Shown piece by piece: positions 52,668 to 60,899 of a stretch of DNA of 64,000 nucleotides. Each line of letters opens with the position of its first letter. Position 1 is the first letter of the stretch. The notes under the pieces were generated by a model that saw only the letters and a program-made list of their open reading frames with translations, ran no database searches and was not told the DNA's origin. The position numbers and the translations under genes were made by a program. The stretch comes from Sporosarcina aquimarina (GTDB taxonomy: Bacteria > Bacillota > Bacilli > Bacillales_A > Planococcaceae): NCBI RefSeq assembly GCF_023715615.1, contig NZ_JAMBOM010000003.1, forward strand, positions 186,001 to 250,000. Direction: 5' to 3'.

Positions 52668-54014
52668 ATGTTGTTTGCCATGATCATTTTAAGTGTTGTT
52701 CTCATTATCTTTTTAACAGCCGTCTTGAAGGTCCATCCGTTTTTATCACTACTTGCAGGGGCATTTTTCATCGGAATCACATCCGGAATGCCTCTACTAA
52801 CCGTCGTAGACACAGTTAACGAAGGGTTCGGCGGACTCATGAAAGGCATCGGGATTGTCATTGTCTCCGGTACCATCATCGGCGTCATCCTTGAAAAATC
52901 CGGGGCTGCTTATCGTATGGCGGAAGTTGTCTTACGCGTAATTGGTGAAAAACGACCTCAACTCGCAATGTCACTCATCGGTTACATTGTTTCCATCCCC
53001 GTATTTTGTGACTCAGGATTTGTTATTTTATCTAGTTTAAAGAAAGCGCTCGCAAAGCGGGCTGGTGTTACAATCGCATCCATGTCTGTCGCATTGGCAA
53101 CTGGATTGTTTGCGACACACACACTGGTGCCACCTACTCCTGGACCGATTGCAGCTGCAGGAAATATCGGAGCTGAAGGCTATTTAGGTGTGATTATCCT
53201 AATCGGACTAATCATTGCAATTCCAGCAACTGTGGTCGGATATTTATGGGCTGTAAAAGTCGGCACCAAAATTACTGTTCCAGAAGATGAGGAATCCATT
53301 ACATTCGATTATGATGAAATCGTCAAATCTTTTGGAAAGATGCCTTCTGCGTTTAAAGCATTCCTACCTATTGTCTTACCTATTATTTTAATCGGGGCTG
53401 GTTCAGTTGCTAAGCTAACAATGGGAGAAAGTGGATTAAGCTCGTTGTTACAGTTCATCGGTTCGCCTACCGTTGCTCTACTTTTCGGAGTCCTTGCAGC
53501 ATTCTTATTACTTCCAAAATGGAACGAAGAGACACTGTCAGGCTGGATTGGTGAGGGCCTTAAAGAAGCGGCTCCAATTTTACTGATTACTGGAGCTGGG
53601 GGTGCATTTGGTAAAGTGATTTCTACTTCTGGTGTCGCTGAATTAATCGGGGAAATGAATTTCACTGCACTTGCAGGTGGTGCACTATTTCTACTAGTTC
53701 CGTTCCTCATATCTGCAGCTTTGAAAACCGCACAAGGGTCTTCTACTGCAGCTTTGGTCATTGCATCGACATTAGTGGCACCTTTACTTCCTGCCATGGG
53801 TATTGAAGGGGCAATTCCACTTGCTCTTGTCGTTATGGCAGTTGGAGCTGGCGCAATGACAGTGAGTCATGTGAACGACAGTTTCTTCTGGGTCGTGACA
53901 GAATTCAGTGGCATGAACGTGACAGATGCTTATAAAGCACAAACAATGGCGACTTTATTGATGGGTCTCACAACAATTGTATTTACGATGATACTGTGGT
54001 TAATACTCGTATAA
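52668..54014 (+). CDS. GntP-family permease (probable glycerate/gluconate transporter)
   Basis: 448 residues, 12 or more TM helices. GntP signatures: KVHPFLSLLAGAFFIGITSGMPLL near 22-45, NEGFGGLMKGIGIVIVSGTIIGVILEKSG near 52-80, THTLVPPTPGPIAAAG near 148 and GAGAMTVSHVNDSFFWVV near 388. It begins directly after the glycerate kinase stop codon. In context glycerate is the likely substrate; gluconate or another sugar acid is the alternative. Confidence 0.9.
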   Translation: MLFAMIILSVVLIIFLTAVLKVHPFLSLLAGAFFIGITSGMPLLTVVDTVNEGFGGLMKGIGIVIVSGTIIGVILEKSGAAYRMAEVVLRVIGEKRPQLAMSLIGYIVSIPVFCDSGFVILSSLKKALAKRAGVTIASMSVALATGLFATHTLVPPTPGPIAAAGNIGAEGYLGVIILIGLIIAIPATVVGYLWAVKVGTKITVPEDEESITFDYDEIVKSFGKMPSAFKAFLPIVLPIILIGAGSVAKLTMGESGLSSLLQFIGSPTVALLFGVLAAFLLLPKWNEETLSGWIGEGLKEAAPILLITGAGGAFGKVISTSGVAELIGEMNFTALAGGALFLLVPFLISAALKTAQGSSTAALVIASTLVAPLLPAMGIEGAIPLALVVMAVGAGAMTVSHVNDSFFWVVTEFSGMNVTDAYKAQTMATLLMGLTTIVFTMILWLILV

Positions 54015-54017
54015 AGT

Positions 54018-54037
54018 CGTTCGCTTAAAAGCGAACG
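54018..54037 (+). terminator. inverted repeat after the gntP-like gene
   Basis: CGTTCGCTT / AAGCGAACG, a perfect 9-bp stem with a two-base loop, just after the permease stop. No adjacent T-run, only GTTCTGTTTT about 12 bases on. Probably a transcript-end hairpin. Confidence 0.5.
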
Positions 54038-54116
54038 TAGGTTCTGTTTTAACTGGACTTTTATAAGATACCGTTGTATACTTATAAAAACAAGCAGTCG
54101 AAGGGAGCTACGCAGC

Positions 54117-54434
54117 TTGGAAGAAAAAATCTTACAGTTGTTAGTAGGGCTTACGGCAGATGTACGGGATATGAAGACGGATATAGGTGATTTGAAATCG
54201 GATGTTGGTACTCTGAAGTCGGATGTCGGCACTTTGAAGTCCGGACTGGAAAATTTGCATACGGAGATGAACACACGGTTTGATCGAGTGGATAACTTAC
54301 TACAAGGAATTGGTGGTCAATTTGAACACCAAACCGAACAGCGGTTGGAACATGATGAGAGAGTTGCTGACGAATTCCTCGTTATCAAATCACGTATTTT
54401 CGATCTTGAAAACAAAGTGAATCGCGCGCACTGA
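54117..54434 (+). CDS. small coiled-coil protein with heptad repeats
   Basis: 105 residues from a TTG with AAGGGAG upstream. Residues 14-50 form a seven-residue repeat (DIGDLKS DVGTLKS DVGTLKS GLENLHT) encoded by near-identical 21-bp DNA units, a predicted coiled coil; the remainder is acidic and helical (TRFDRVDNLLQGIGGQFEHQTEQRLEHDERVADEF). Similar short proteins with DIxxLKxDV repeats are common in Bacillales and have no assigned role. A strong terminator follows. Confidence 0.7.
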   Translation: MEEKILQLLVGLTADVRDMKTDIGDLKSDVGTLKSDVGTLKSGLENLHTEMNTRFDRVDNLLQGIGGQFEHQTEQRLEHDERVADEFLVIKSRIFDLENKVNRAH

Positions 54435-54480
54435 AAAAGCAGTTCCCCACGGGAGTTACTCCTGGGGGATCTGCTTTTTG
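54435..54480. terminator. strong bidirectional terminator
   Basis: AAAAAGCAG-TTCCCCACGGGAG / CTCCTGGGGGAT-CTGCTTTTT, T-runs on both strands, between convergent genes. Confidence 0.88.
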
Positions 54481-54481
54481 A

Positions 54482-56005
54482 TTATATATCCGCTTCCGCA
54501 AGTATTGTAGCAATGGCATCTTCAATTGGTGTTACAGGACCCATAATGTAATTATTTATCATAATAGAAAAAGCAAGGGACGTTCCTTTTTTTGTCGTCA
54601 CATACCCTGACAATGTGGATACGCCTGTGATCGAACCGGTTTTCGCAGCTACATTCCCTTTTGTCGACTCCTCTTTCATACGATTGCGAAGTGTTCCACC
54701 AACCATGCGATCCGCTTCACCTGCTAGTGGTAGCGACTCTCTGAAAGCCGGATACCAAGATTCTTCCTGAGCTCGAACTAGAAGTGTCGTCAACGTTTCA
54801 GAGGAGACTAGATTTTTGTGTGACATACCGGAACCATCACGTAGTAGAACCGTATCTTTTGCGATACCGAGTCCTGCAAGTGTTTCAGACATTACCTCAA
54901 GACCAGCTTTCCAACTACCTTCTCCCTTCTCGACTCTTCCCATTTCCTTCACGAGCATTTCTGCATGCCCGTTATTACTCAGCTTCATGAAGGGAATGTA
55001 GATTTCGTTCAGCGGCATAGACTTCTTAGTTGCAAGGATTTTCGCGTTCTCAGGTGCTACAGCGCGCTGAAGTCCTTTTTTTCCACTTACTTGAATTCCT
55101 TCTTTTTGCAACGCACTTCGGAAGACATCGAGCACAAGCTCTGATGGTTCCCAAACCGCCGTCCACGAACGTGAACTGGTGGCTTCGACTGGAATGGAAC
55201 CTTCCACAATTATTCGATTTGTGCCATGTTCACGATGGATGGAAATCGTCTTTTTTCCACCTTTACCAACAGTAGTCGCCTCATTCACAATGACTGACGT
55301 TTCCGTTTTTGGTGTTAACGAAACGGAAGGTAGCTCTCCTGCTTTTGCCCCAGGCTTCACTTCTACAATGACTGTCCCTGTATCGTAATCTTCGTTTGGT
55401 GAGAGCGTGAGAGCCGATACCTGTGCGCCCACATAGTTGAATTCATCTGACCAATTCAAGTCTTGGGAATAGCGATCATCGTCATACCAACTATCATCTG
55501 CAAACAAATTTCCTTTTATGGTTTTGATACCTTGTTGTTTCAACTGATCTGCGAACTTCACGAGATCGCTTTGAAGTAGTGTCGGATCTCCTTTTCCTAC
55601 TAAATACACGTCCCCTTGAAGAGTAGATCCTTTCTGTTTACCCGTCGTAGCCACTTCCGTTACGAATCGATAGTCCGGTCCAAGCACATCTAATGCCGCA
55701 GCACCTGTCAGTAATTTCATATTGGAAGCAGGTCGCAATCGAATATCGCTCATATGCGAATAGATCGAATGGCCAGTAGTTGCGTTTCGGACACTCACCC
55801 CCGTTATCCCGCCCTGTAATTTCGGATCAGTTAGTATCACATCTAACTTCTTGGATAACGTAATTGATGCATTCGCAGGTGGTGTAATTAAAGCAGCAGA
55901 GGCAGCAAGTGCAGGAATCGTTTGCTCATAAGCGATTGGAAGATATGCGACCGCAACTAATAGTGCAAATAAAAGAAGTTGTTTTCCCTTTTGTTTTTTT
56001 AACAT
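54482..56005 (-). CDS. dacC: D-Ala-D-Ala carboxypeptidase/endopeptidase, PBP4 (S13, DacC-like)
   Basis: 507 residues. An N-terminal signal or anchor at about 8-36 ends near ALAAS. The S13 catalytic motifs are S-x-x-K with S94 and K97 (RPASNMKLLTG), S-x-N in KLSNNGHAEMLVKEMG near 339 and K-T-G in AAKTGSITGVSTLSGY near 462. The insertion between motifs (about 160-325) is the family's domain II/III. It trims stem peptides or cleaves cross-links in peptidoglycan outside the membrane. B. subtilis DacC has 491 residues. Monocistronic; the upstream region leads into a minisatellite. Confidence 0.92.
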   Translation of the reverse strand: MLKKQKGKQLLLFALLVAVAYLPIAYEQTIPALAASAALITPPANASITLSKKLDVILTDPKLQGGITGVSVRNATTGHSIYSHMSDIRLRPASNMKLLTGAAALDVLGPDYRFVTEVATTGKQKGSTLQGDVYLVGKGDPTLLQSDLVKFADQLKQQGIKTIKGNLFADDSWYDDDRYSQDLNWSDEFNYVGAQVSALTLSPNEDYDTGTVIVEVKPGAKAGELPSVSLTPKTETSVIVNEATTVGKGGKKTISIHREHGTNRIIVEGSIPVEATSSRSWTAVWEPSELVLDVFRSALQKEGIQVSGKKGLQRAVAPENAKILATKKSMPLNEIYIPFMKLSNNGHAEMLVKEMGRVEKGEGSWKAGLEVMSETLAGLGIAKDTVLLRDGSGMSHKNLVSSETLTTLLVRAQEESWYPAFRESLPLAGEADRMVGGTLRNRMKEESTKGNVAAKTGSITGVSTLSGYVTTKKGTSLAFSIMINNYIMGPVTPIEDAIATILAEADI

Positions 56006-56178
56006 TCAACACCAATTCCCTTCAATTTTTCTTTAGTATATCAATTATATGGTAGAATAAACTGCTATAATAAAGAATAATCAGATTTTAATGAGTTAGT
56101 TGCAGAACACTGGCCTAGTTCGCCTGTCCCATTCATCGTCTACTGGTATAGTTTATGTGTGTTAGTGGTGGTGTATGT

Positions 56179-56765
56179 ATCGGAGGGAGCAAGTCACAAC
56201 TCTAATCGGGCGGGTTCTCCTCTGGAACGTGCGGGTTTCGGCTCTAATCGGGCGGGTTCCCCTCTGGAATGAGCGGGTTTCAGCTCTAATCGGGTGGGTT
56301 CTCCTCTGGAACGAGCGGGTGCTGGCTCTAATCGGGCGGGTTCTCCTCTGGAACGAGCGGGTTTCGGCTCTAATCGGGCGAGTTCTCCTACAGAACGAGC
56401 GGGTGCTGGCTTTAATCGGGCGGGTTCTCCTCTGGAACGAGCGGGTGCTGGCTCTAATCGGGCGAGTTCTCCTACAGAACCGAGCGGGTGCTGGCTTTAA
56501 TCGGGCGGGTTCTCCTACAGAACGAGCGGGTTCCGGCTCTAATCGAGCGGGTTCTCCTACAGAACGAGCGGGTGCTGGCTCTAATCGGGCGGGTTCTCCT
56601 ACAGAACGAGCGGGTTCCGGCTCTAATCGGGCGAGTTCTCCTCCAAAACGAGCAGGTTCCGGCTCTAATCGGGCGGGTTCTCCTACAGAACGAGCGGGTT
56701 CCGGCTCTAATCGGGCGAGTTCTCCTCCAAAACGAGCGGGTGCTGGCTCTAATCGGGCGGGTTCT
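56179..56765. repeat. 42-bp minisatellite made of two related 21-mers (about 14 units)
   Basis: Units alternate CTCTAATCGGGCGGGTTCTC and CTCTGGAACGAGCGGGTGCT (plus one base each), so the array has both a 21-bp and a 42-bp period. Later copies swap CTCTGGAAC for CTACAGAAC or CTCCAAAAC, a pattern that suggests unit exchange within the array. One base is inserted near 56481. GC content is well above the flanking sequence. Because the period is a multiple of three, several frames stay open on both strands. It fills most of the 778-bp gap between dacC and the small membrane gene. Confidence 0.95.
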
Positions 56766-56783
56766 ATGAAAGGGGCATTTATT

Positions 56784-57041
56784 ATGAGAGAAACCACTCA
56801 AGACGAAACCGTCAACGAACCGAACGATGGGATTCACCTTGTCGTAATACTTGTCATCGCTACCATCGGTGGCTGGCTGCATATATCCGATTGGGTCATC
56901 ACTGGAATCGAGACAGCCTATTTTGCAATCATCTTCCTATTTGTTGATAAAAAAAGTGTGGGCAAATTAGTGAAATTCGCAGGTATCTTACTCATTCTCT
57001 GGATTATTCAAAGGTGGCTATTTGCCTTAATCCCTTTGTAA
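56784..57041 (+). CDS. small membrane protein, function unknown
   Basis: 85 residues. After a polar acidic start (MRETTQDETVNEPNDG) there are three hydrophobic segments at about 18-34, 38-56 and 62-83. ATG 56784 is chosen because AAAGGGG sits eight bases upstream; an ATG six codons earlier overlaps that site. The frame is continuous with the upstream repeat array, but the array's translation (GSNRAGSPTERA repeats) has no start signal. Family not recognised. A terminator follows. Confidence 0.6.
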   Translation: MRETTQDETVNEPNDGIHLVVILVIATIGGWLHISDWVITGIETAYFAIIFLFVDKKSVGKLVKFAGILLILWIIQRWLFALIPL

Positions 57042-57046
57042 TTCGC

Positions 57047-57092
57047 AAAAAGAGAGGGAAGCCATATCTACAAAACACGGCTTCCCTCTCTC
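57047..57092. terminator. bidirectional terminator
   Basis: Stem AGAGAGGGAAGCC / GGCTTCCCTCTCT, between the convergent small membrane gene and the flavin oxidoreductase gene; A-run before and T-containing end. Confidence 0.8.
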
Positions 57093-57100
57093 AATTCATC

Positions 57101-58150
57101 TCACGATTCTGTTTCCCACTCAGCAATCGCTTCACGTACCCTCGGTGCTACTTCTGCACCCAACAACCGGATTGCACTCATCACTTCGTCGTGTGGCATA
57201 GAACCTACCGGAACGTGAAGTAGGAACCTTGTGATTCCAACCTCTTTCCGCAACTTAATAATCTTTTTCGCCACATAATCCGGATCACCTACATACAGCG
57301 CCCCTTCCAGACTTCGTGCATCGTCATATGCTCCTCGATCATAAGGCGCCCAACCACGCTCTTTTCCAATTACGTTCATGGCGTATTGAGTAGATGGGAA
57401 AAATGCATCTGCTGCGCCTCGAGTCGTTTCTCCGACAAATCCATGTGAATGAGATGCAATCTTCAATTTTGACAGATCATGACCTGCTGCAGCTGCAGCT
57501 CGCTTATACAATTGAACAAGGGGCGCAAATTGCGTAGGACGCCCCCCAATTATCGCAAGTACAAGTGGTAGTCCTAACTTTCCTGCTCGTACGACGGACT
57601 CCGGGTTGCCCCCACTGCCAATCCAGACTGGCAATGGCTCTTGCACAGGGCGTGGATATACGCCTCTACGATCGATTGACGGCCGATGTTTTCCATCCCA
57701 GGAAACCACTTCCGAGTCACGTAACTTCAATAACAAATCCAGTTTTTCATTGAACAACTCATTATAGTCCGATAAATCCTGTCCAAATAACGGGAACGAT
57801 TCGATGAACGATCCCCGCCCCGCCATAATTTCAGCTCGTCCGTTAGAGATTCCATCCAGTGTCGCAAAGTCTTGAAAAACGCGAACTGGATCCGCAGAAG
57901 ATAATACTGTAACCGCACTTGTCAGACGAATATTAAAAGTTTGCGAAGCCGCTGCAGCAAGCAATATCGCTGGTGAAGATGCTGCATAATCCGCCCGATG
58001 GTGTTCACCGACACCAAATACATCAAGGCCAACCCTATCCGCCAGAACAATCTCCTCGACCACTTCCCGCAGTCGTTCTGCGTGACTTTTCAATTCTCCA
58101 GTTTCTGGATCTGGTGTTGTCTCCACGAACGTACTAATTCCTATCTCCAT
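57101..58150 (-). CDS. LLM-class flavin-dependent oxidoreductase
   Basis: 349-residue bacterial-luciferase-like TIM barrel. Marks include DVFGVGEHHRADYAASSPAILLAAAA near 44-68, RLTSAVTVLSSADPVRVFQDFATLDGISNGRAEIMAGRG near 74-112 (FMN site), PLPVWIGSGGNPESVVRAGKLGLPL near 173 and GDPDYVAKKIIKL near 295. It belongs to the Atu2307/SP_0267-like subgroup by its general look. It uses FMNH2 or F420-like cofactors; the substrate is unknown. The ATG has AGGAGGAA upstream. Monocistronic. Confidence 0.85.
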   Translation of the reverse strand: MEIGISTFVETTPDPETGELKSHAERLREVVEEIVLADRVGLDVFGVGEHHRADYAASSPAILLAAAASQTFNIRLTSAVTVLSSADPVRVFQDFATLDGISNGRAEIMAGRGSFIESFPLFGQDLSDYNELFNEKLDLLLKLRDSEVVSWDGKHRPSIDRRGVYPRPVQEPLPVWIGSGGNPESVVRAGKLGLPLVLAIIGGRPTQFAPLVQLYKRAAAAAGHDLSKLKIASHSHGFVGETTRGAADAFFPSTQYAMNVIGKERGWAPYDRGAYDDARSLEGALYVGDPDYVAKKIIKLRKEVGITRFLLHVPVGSMPHDEVMSAIRLLGAEVAPRVREAIAEWETES

Positions 58151-58332
58151 CGTTTCTTCCTCCTAAGTGCATTGTTAATTTCTTTATTGTACTCGTCCAT
58201 GACTAAAAATGGGGAAACAAACAACTGATTATTAGCATTTTCCAAAAATACGAAACTATATGCTCTTCTTTACGTATACGTTACTATGGACTTCATCTTA
58301 ACAATCTAGTACAAAACAAAGGAGGAAACACC

Positions 58333-59256
58333 ATGGAACCCACTCCTATCGTTGAATTGAAGAATTTATCCAAAACGATTCGTGGAAAGAAAATTATCGA
58401 TGATTTAAGTTTGCAGCTATATCCTGGAGAAATTACAGGCTTTCTCGGTCCGAACGGTGCAGGTAAAACGACCACCATTCGAATGATGGTCGGGCTCATG
58501 AAAAAAAGTGGAGGAGAAGTCGTGATTGACGGACAAACGCTTTCTGCAGACTTTGAAGAAGCTCTATCTAAAGTAGGCGTCATCGTAGAAAATCCGGAAA
58601 TGTACAAATTCATGTCCGGTTACAAAAATTTGTTACACTTTGCCCGCATGCAGAAAGGGGTAACAAAAGAACGCATTAACGAAGTCGTCAAACAGGTTGG
58701 GATGCAAAATCGTATCCATGAAAAAGTTTCGACCTATTCACTCGGAATGCGTCAGCGCCTTGGTCTTGCTCAAGCCCTGCTACACAGACCAAAATTCTTA
58801 ATTCTAGACGAACCGACAAACGGACTGGATCCTGCAGGAATTCGCGAGTTCCGGGAATACCTACGACTCATTGCTCAAACTGAAAACGTTTCTGTTTTCG
58901 TATCCAGTCACATGCTTTCAGAAATTGAACTCATGTGTGACCGGATTGCCGTCATTCAAAACGGGAAACTCGTCGACCTTCGTGATATGCGTGAAACACA
59001 GGAAGCCCATTATTATCTAGAAGCTTTTCCTGCTGATCAAACCTTTGAACTCCTTGGATCTCTTGGATTCAGATCGGAAAGTGTCAACGAAGGGTTCGTA
59101 ATTCAAGCGGAAAAAACGCAAATTCCAGAACTCGTCAAAGCGATGTCATCAGCTGGACTAGAACTATACGCAATCCAACCTCATCGAAAAACACTAGAAG
59201 ACCAATTCCTAGAATTGACAGGAGGTGGCCAACTTGCTGAAACTGCTGCAAAATGA
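58333..59256 (+). CDS. ABC-2 type transporter ATP-binding protein (BcrA-like)
   Basis: 307 residues. Walker A GPNGAGKTTTIRMM near 38, Q-loop region VIVENPEMY near 88, signature YSLGMRQRLGLAQALL near 138, Walker B FLILDEPTNGLDPAG near 158 and H-loop VSSHML near 192; the C-terminal 80 residues form the DUF4162-like extension. This class powers export of peptides or drugs (bacitracin-type BcrAB). A strong AAAGGAGGAA site precedes the ATG. It overlaps the permease gene. Confidence 0.9.
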   Translation: MEPTPIVELKNLSKTIRGKKIIDDLSLQLYPGEITGFLGPNGAGKTTTIRMMVGLMKKSGGEVVIDGQTLSADFEEALSKVGVIVENPEMYKFMSGYKNLLHFARMQKGVTKERINEVVKQVGMQNRIHEKVSTYSLGMRQRLGLAQALLHRPKFLILDEPTNGLDPAGIREFREYLRLIAQTENVSVFVSSHMLSEIELMCDRIAVIQNGKLVDLRDMRETQEAHYYLEAFPADQTFELLGSLGFRSESVNEGFVIQAEKTQIPELVKAMSSAGLELYAIQPHRKTLEDQFLELTGGGQLAETAAK

Positions 59257-60169
59257 ATGGATGAAACTATGGTCTAAAAAAGGCACTTGGATAATGGCTG
59301 GCCTGATGGTCGTACTCATTATCGCCATGGCGGGGATAATGAAATGGTCTGGCAGTTTAATGGATGTTGAATCCGACTGGAAACTTAGCACCCAAAGTGA
59401 ACTGGAAAATAATAAAAACTCATTAGAAGTGGGAATCCTAAAAGGAGAAAGTAAACGGCTTGCAGAAGAGAACGTTCAAATCTCCGAATATCGACTTGCA
59501 AATGATGTCGCACCACTGAAAGATTTTAGCCGGGAAGGTATGATTTACAATCCATCAGTCGGCAGTATTGCACTGTTGCTCACTGTCATTGTAGCTGCGG
59601 GCATTGTCGCATCTGAGTTCTCACAAGGGACGATTAAAATGCTACTAACGCGTCCTGTGAAACGTTGGAAAATCATGACGTCCAAGTACCTAGCGATCTT
59701 ACTATTTGGCGTTTTACTAATGCTAATCGGTTTTATAACGACTATTTTAAGCGCCTTTATATTCTTCCCATCAGAGGGCGGGCAAGCTCTCTCCATCTCA
59801 GGCGGCAACGTCGTGGAAGTTTCCATATGGGGCCATGGACTATACATGTTACTGCTCTCATTTGTTAACGTAATCATTACCGCAACGTTTGCGTTTATGA
59901 TTGGAAGCGTCTTCCGCTCAAGCGGAATGGCAATTGGGCTATCCTTGTTTATCTACTTCACGGGAAGTGTTATCGTTGGTCTTTTGAGCAGATTCGAAAT
60001 CGTGAAGTACTTGATATTCACACATATGGACTTGACGATGTACGAGTCCAATTACATTTTGAATGATGAAATTACACTGTCCTTCTCTCTCGTCGTTTTA
60101 ACTGTCTACCTCATAGCATTCTTAATAGTGAGCTACACGGTATTTACCAAGCGGGATATTACGGCATAA
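59234..60169 (+). CDS. ABC-2 type transporter permease (BcrB-like)
   Basis: 311 residues starting at TTG 59234 (MLKLLQNEWMKLWSKKGTW), eight bases after GGAGG. A GTG at 59225 lies in the binding site. It has the ABC-2 layout: TM1 near 22-39, an extracellular loop near 40-105, then five TM segments. SQGTIKMLLTRPVKRWKIMTSKYLA near 135 is the cytoplasmic coupling loop. It overlaps the ATPase gene by 23 nt. The exported compound is unknown; no regulator gene is adjacent. Confidence 0.87.
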   Translation: MLKLLQNEWMKLWSKKGTWIMAGLMVVLIIAMAGIMKWSGSLMDVESDWKLSTQSELENNKNSLEVGILKGESKRLAEENVQISEYRLANDVAPLKDFSREGMIYNPSVGSIALLLTVIVAAGIVASEFSQGTIKMLLTRPVKRWKIMTSKYLAILLFGVLLMLIGFITTILSAFIFFPSEGGQALSISGGNVVEVSIWGHGLYMLLLSFVNVIITATFAFMIGSVFRSSGMAIGLSLFIYFTGSVIVGLLSRFEIVKYLIFTHMDLTMYESNYILNDEITLSFSLVVLTVYLIAFLIVSYTVFTKRDITA

Positions 60170-60177
60170 TTTATATT

Positions 60178-60224
60178 CACCAGTTATTACGGGCCATCCT
60201 CCAAAATAACTGGTGTTTTGTCTT
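60178..60224 (+). terminator. terminator of the ABC-2 operon
   Basis: Stem CACCAGTTATT / AATAACTGGTG around 16 bases, followed by TTTTGTCTTTT. Confidence 0.85.
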
Positions 60225-60600
60225 TTCAAGTACGTATCTATATATTTGAGAATTGTAATTATCTAGGATGTGGAGTGACATGTTTTATTAAATTAAAGGC
60301 CACAAAGCGCGGTATGGAAAGCTGTAACTTAAGCATTTTATCGACTCTCGTCAAGATCCATACGAGGTGAAAGTTTCAAAGTGATTAAACGTGGAAAAAA
60401 CCGGCTACACTTCTAGTAAAGTGAGTCGGTATTTTTGTATGGAATAGAATTTTTTTATTTGAAGCTGCAGCAATTCATTATATTCTGTCTGAATTCACAT
60501 CATTGACTAGTAATAAGTGTTACATAAATTTTCCTGAAATCTTGAAAATTAGTTTATACAGAGCATCTACCGGGTAAAATTTCTTAGTAAGAGGAGGGAC
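60225..60600. other. intergenic region with an orphan terminator-like hairpin
   Basis: A hairpin at 60398-60437 (ACCGGCTACACTT / AAGTGAGTCGGT, then TATTTTT) looks like a terminator, although no gene is recognised before it. A short frame encodes a plausible protein tail (KHFIDSRQDPYEVKVSK, stop near 60390) but has an upstream stop and no start. It may be the remains of a gene or the 3' end of a small RNA starting after 60225. Confidence 0.35.
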
Positions 60601-60605
60601 AAAAT

Positions 60606-60770
60606 ATGCAGACAGAGTGTGAAAGTTATGTGATGGTTCGTGAGTTACATCACCTAAACGAAGAATATCAACTTGCGCCCACTCAATTGAAATCGATAAT
60701 CCTCACTGATATCCGCCTGATTGAAGATGCCCTCGACCTTTTGAAAGCTAATACTTCCCCACCGATGTAA
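60606..60770 (+). CDS. 54-aa hypothetical protein
   Basis: ATG 60606 follows a very good site, GAGGAGGGACAAAAT. The product begins MQTECESYVMVRELHHLNEE and ends IRLIEDALDLLKANTSPPM, acidic and helical, probably soluble. The length and charged helices recall small regulators of Bacillales, but the Spo0E-type SxxxD motif is absent. No family recognised. The ribosome binding site is the main reason to accept it. It ends about 80 nt before a terminator shared with bioB. Confidence 0.55.
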   Translation: MQTECESYVMVRELHHLNEEYQLAPTQLKSIILTDIRLIEDALDLLKANTSPPM

Positions 60771-60846
60771 GTTTTTCTTGACCATTTATCCCGGAAGCCA
60801 ACAAAGTCATTCAAATACCCGACTCACAACTTTGGGATTGCCATAG

Positions 60847-60896
60847 AAAACCAGCTCTCCGACAGTTAGAAATGCCGATTAGAAGCTGGTTTTTGT
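60847..60896. terminator. bidirectional terminator, end of the bio operon
   Basis: AAAACCAGCT / AGCTGGTTTTT with a long loop that can itself pair (CCGACAGTTAGA with TCTAATCGG-like bases). T-runs on both strands; it lies directly after the bioB stop on the minus strand. Confidence 0.75.
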
Positions 60897-60899
60897 GTT

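Noticed and set aside
56162..56797. 211-codon minus-strand ORF across the repeats
   Set aside because: Arises from the same periodicity; no binding site, and its composition (Arg/Pro/Glu repeats) follows the DNA repeat.
56175..57041. 288-codon plus-strand ORF that includes the 42-bp repeats
   Set aside because: The first two thirds are minisatellite translated by virtue of a period divisible by three. A proper ribosome binding site exists only before the ATG at 56784.
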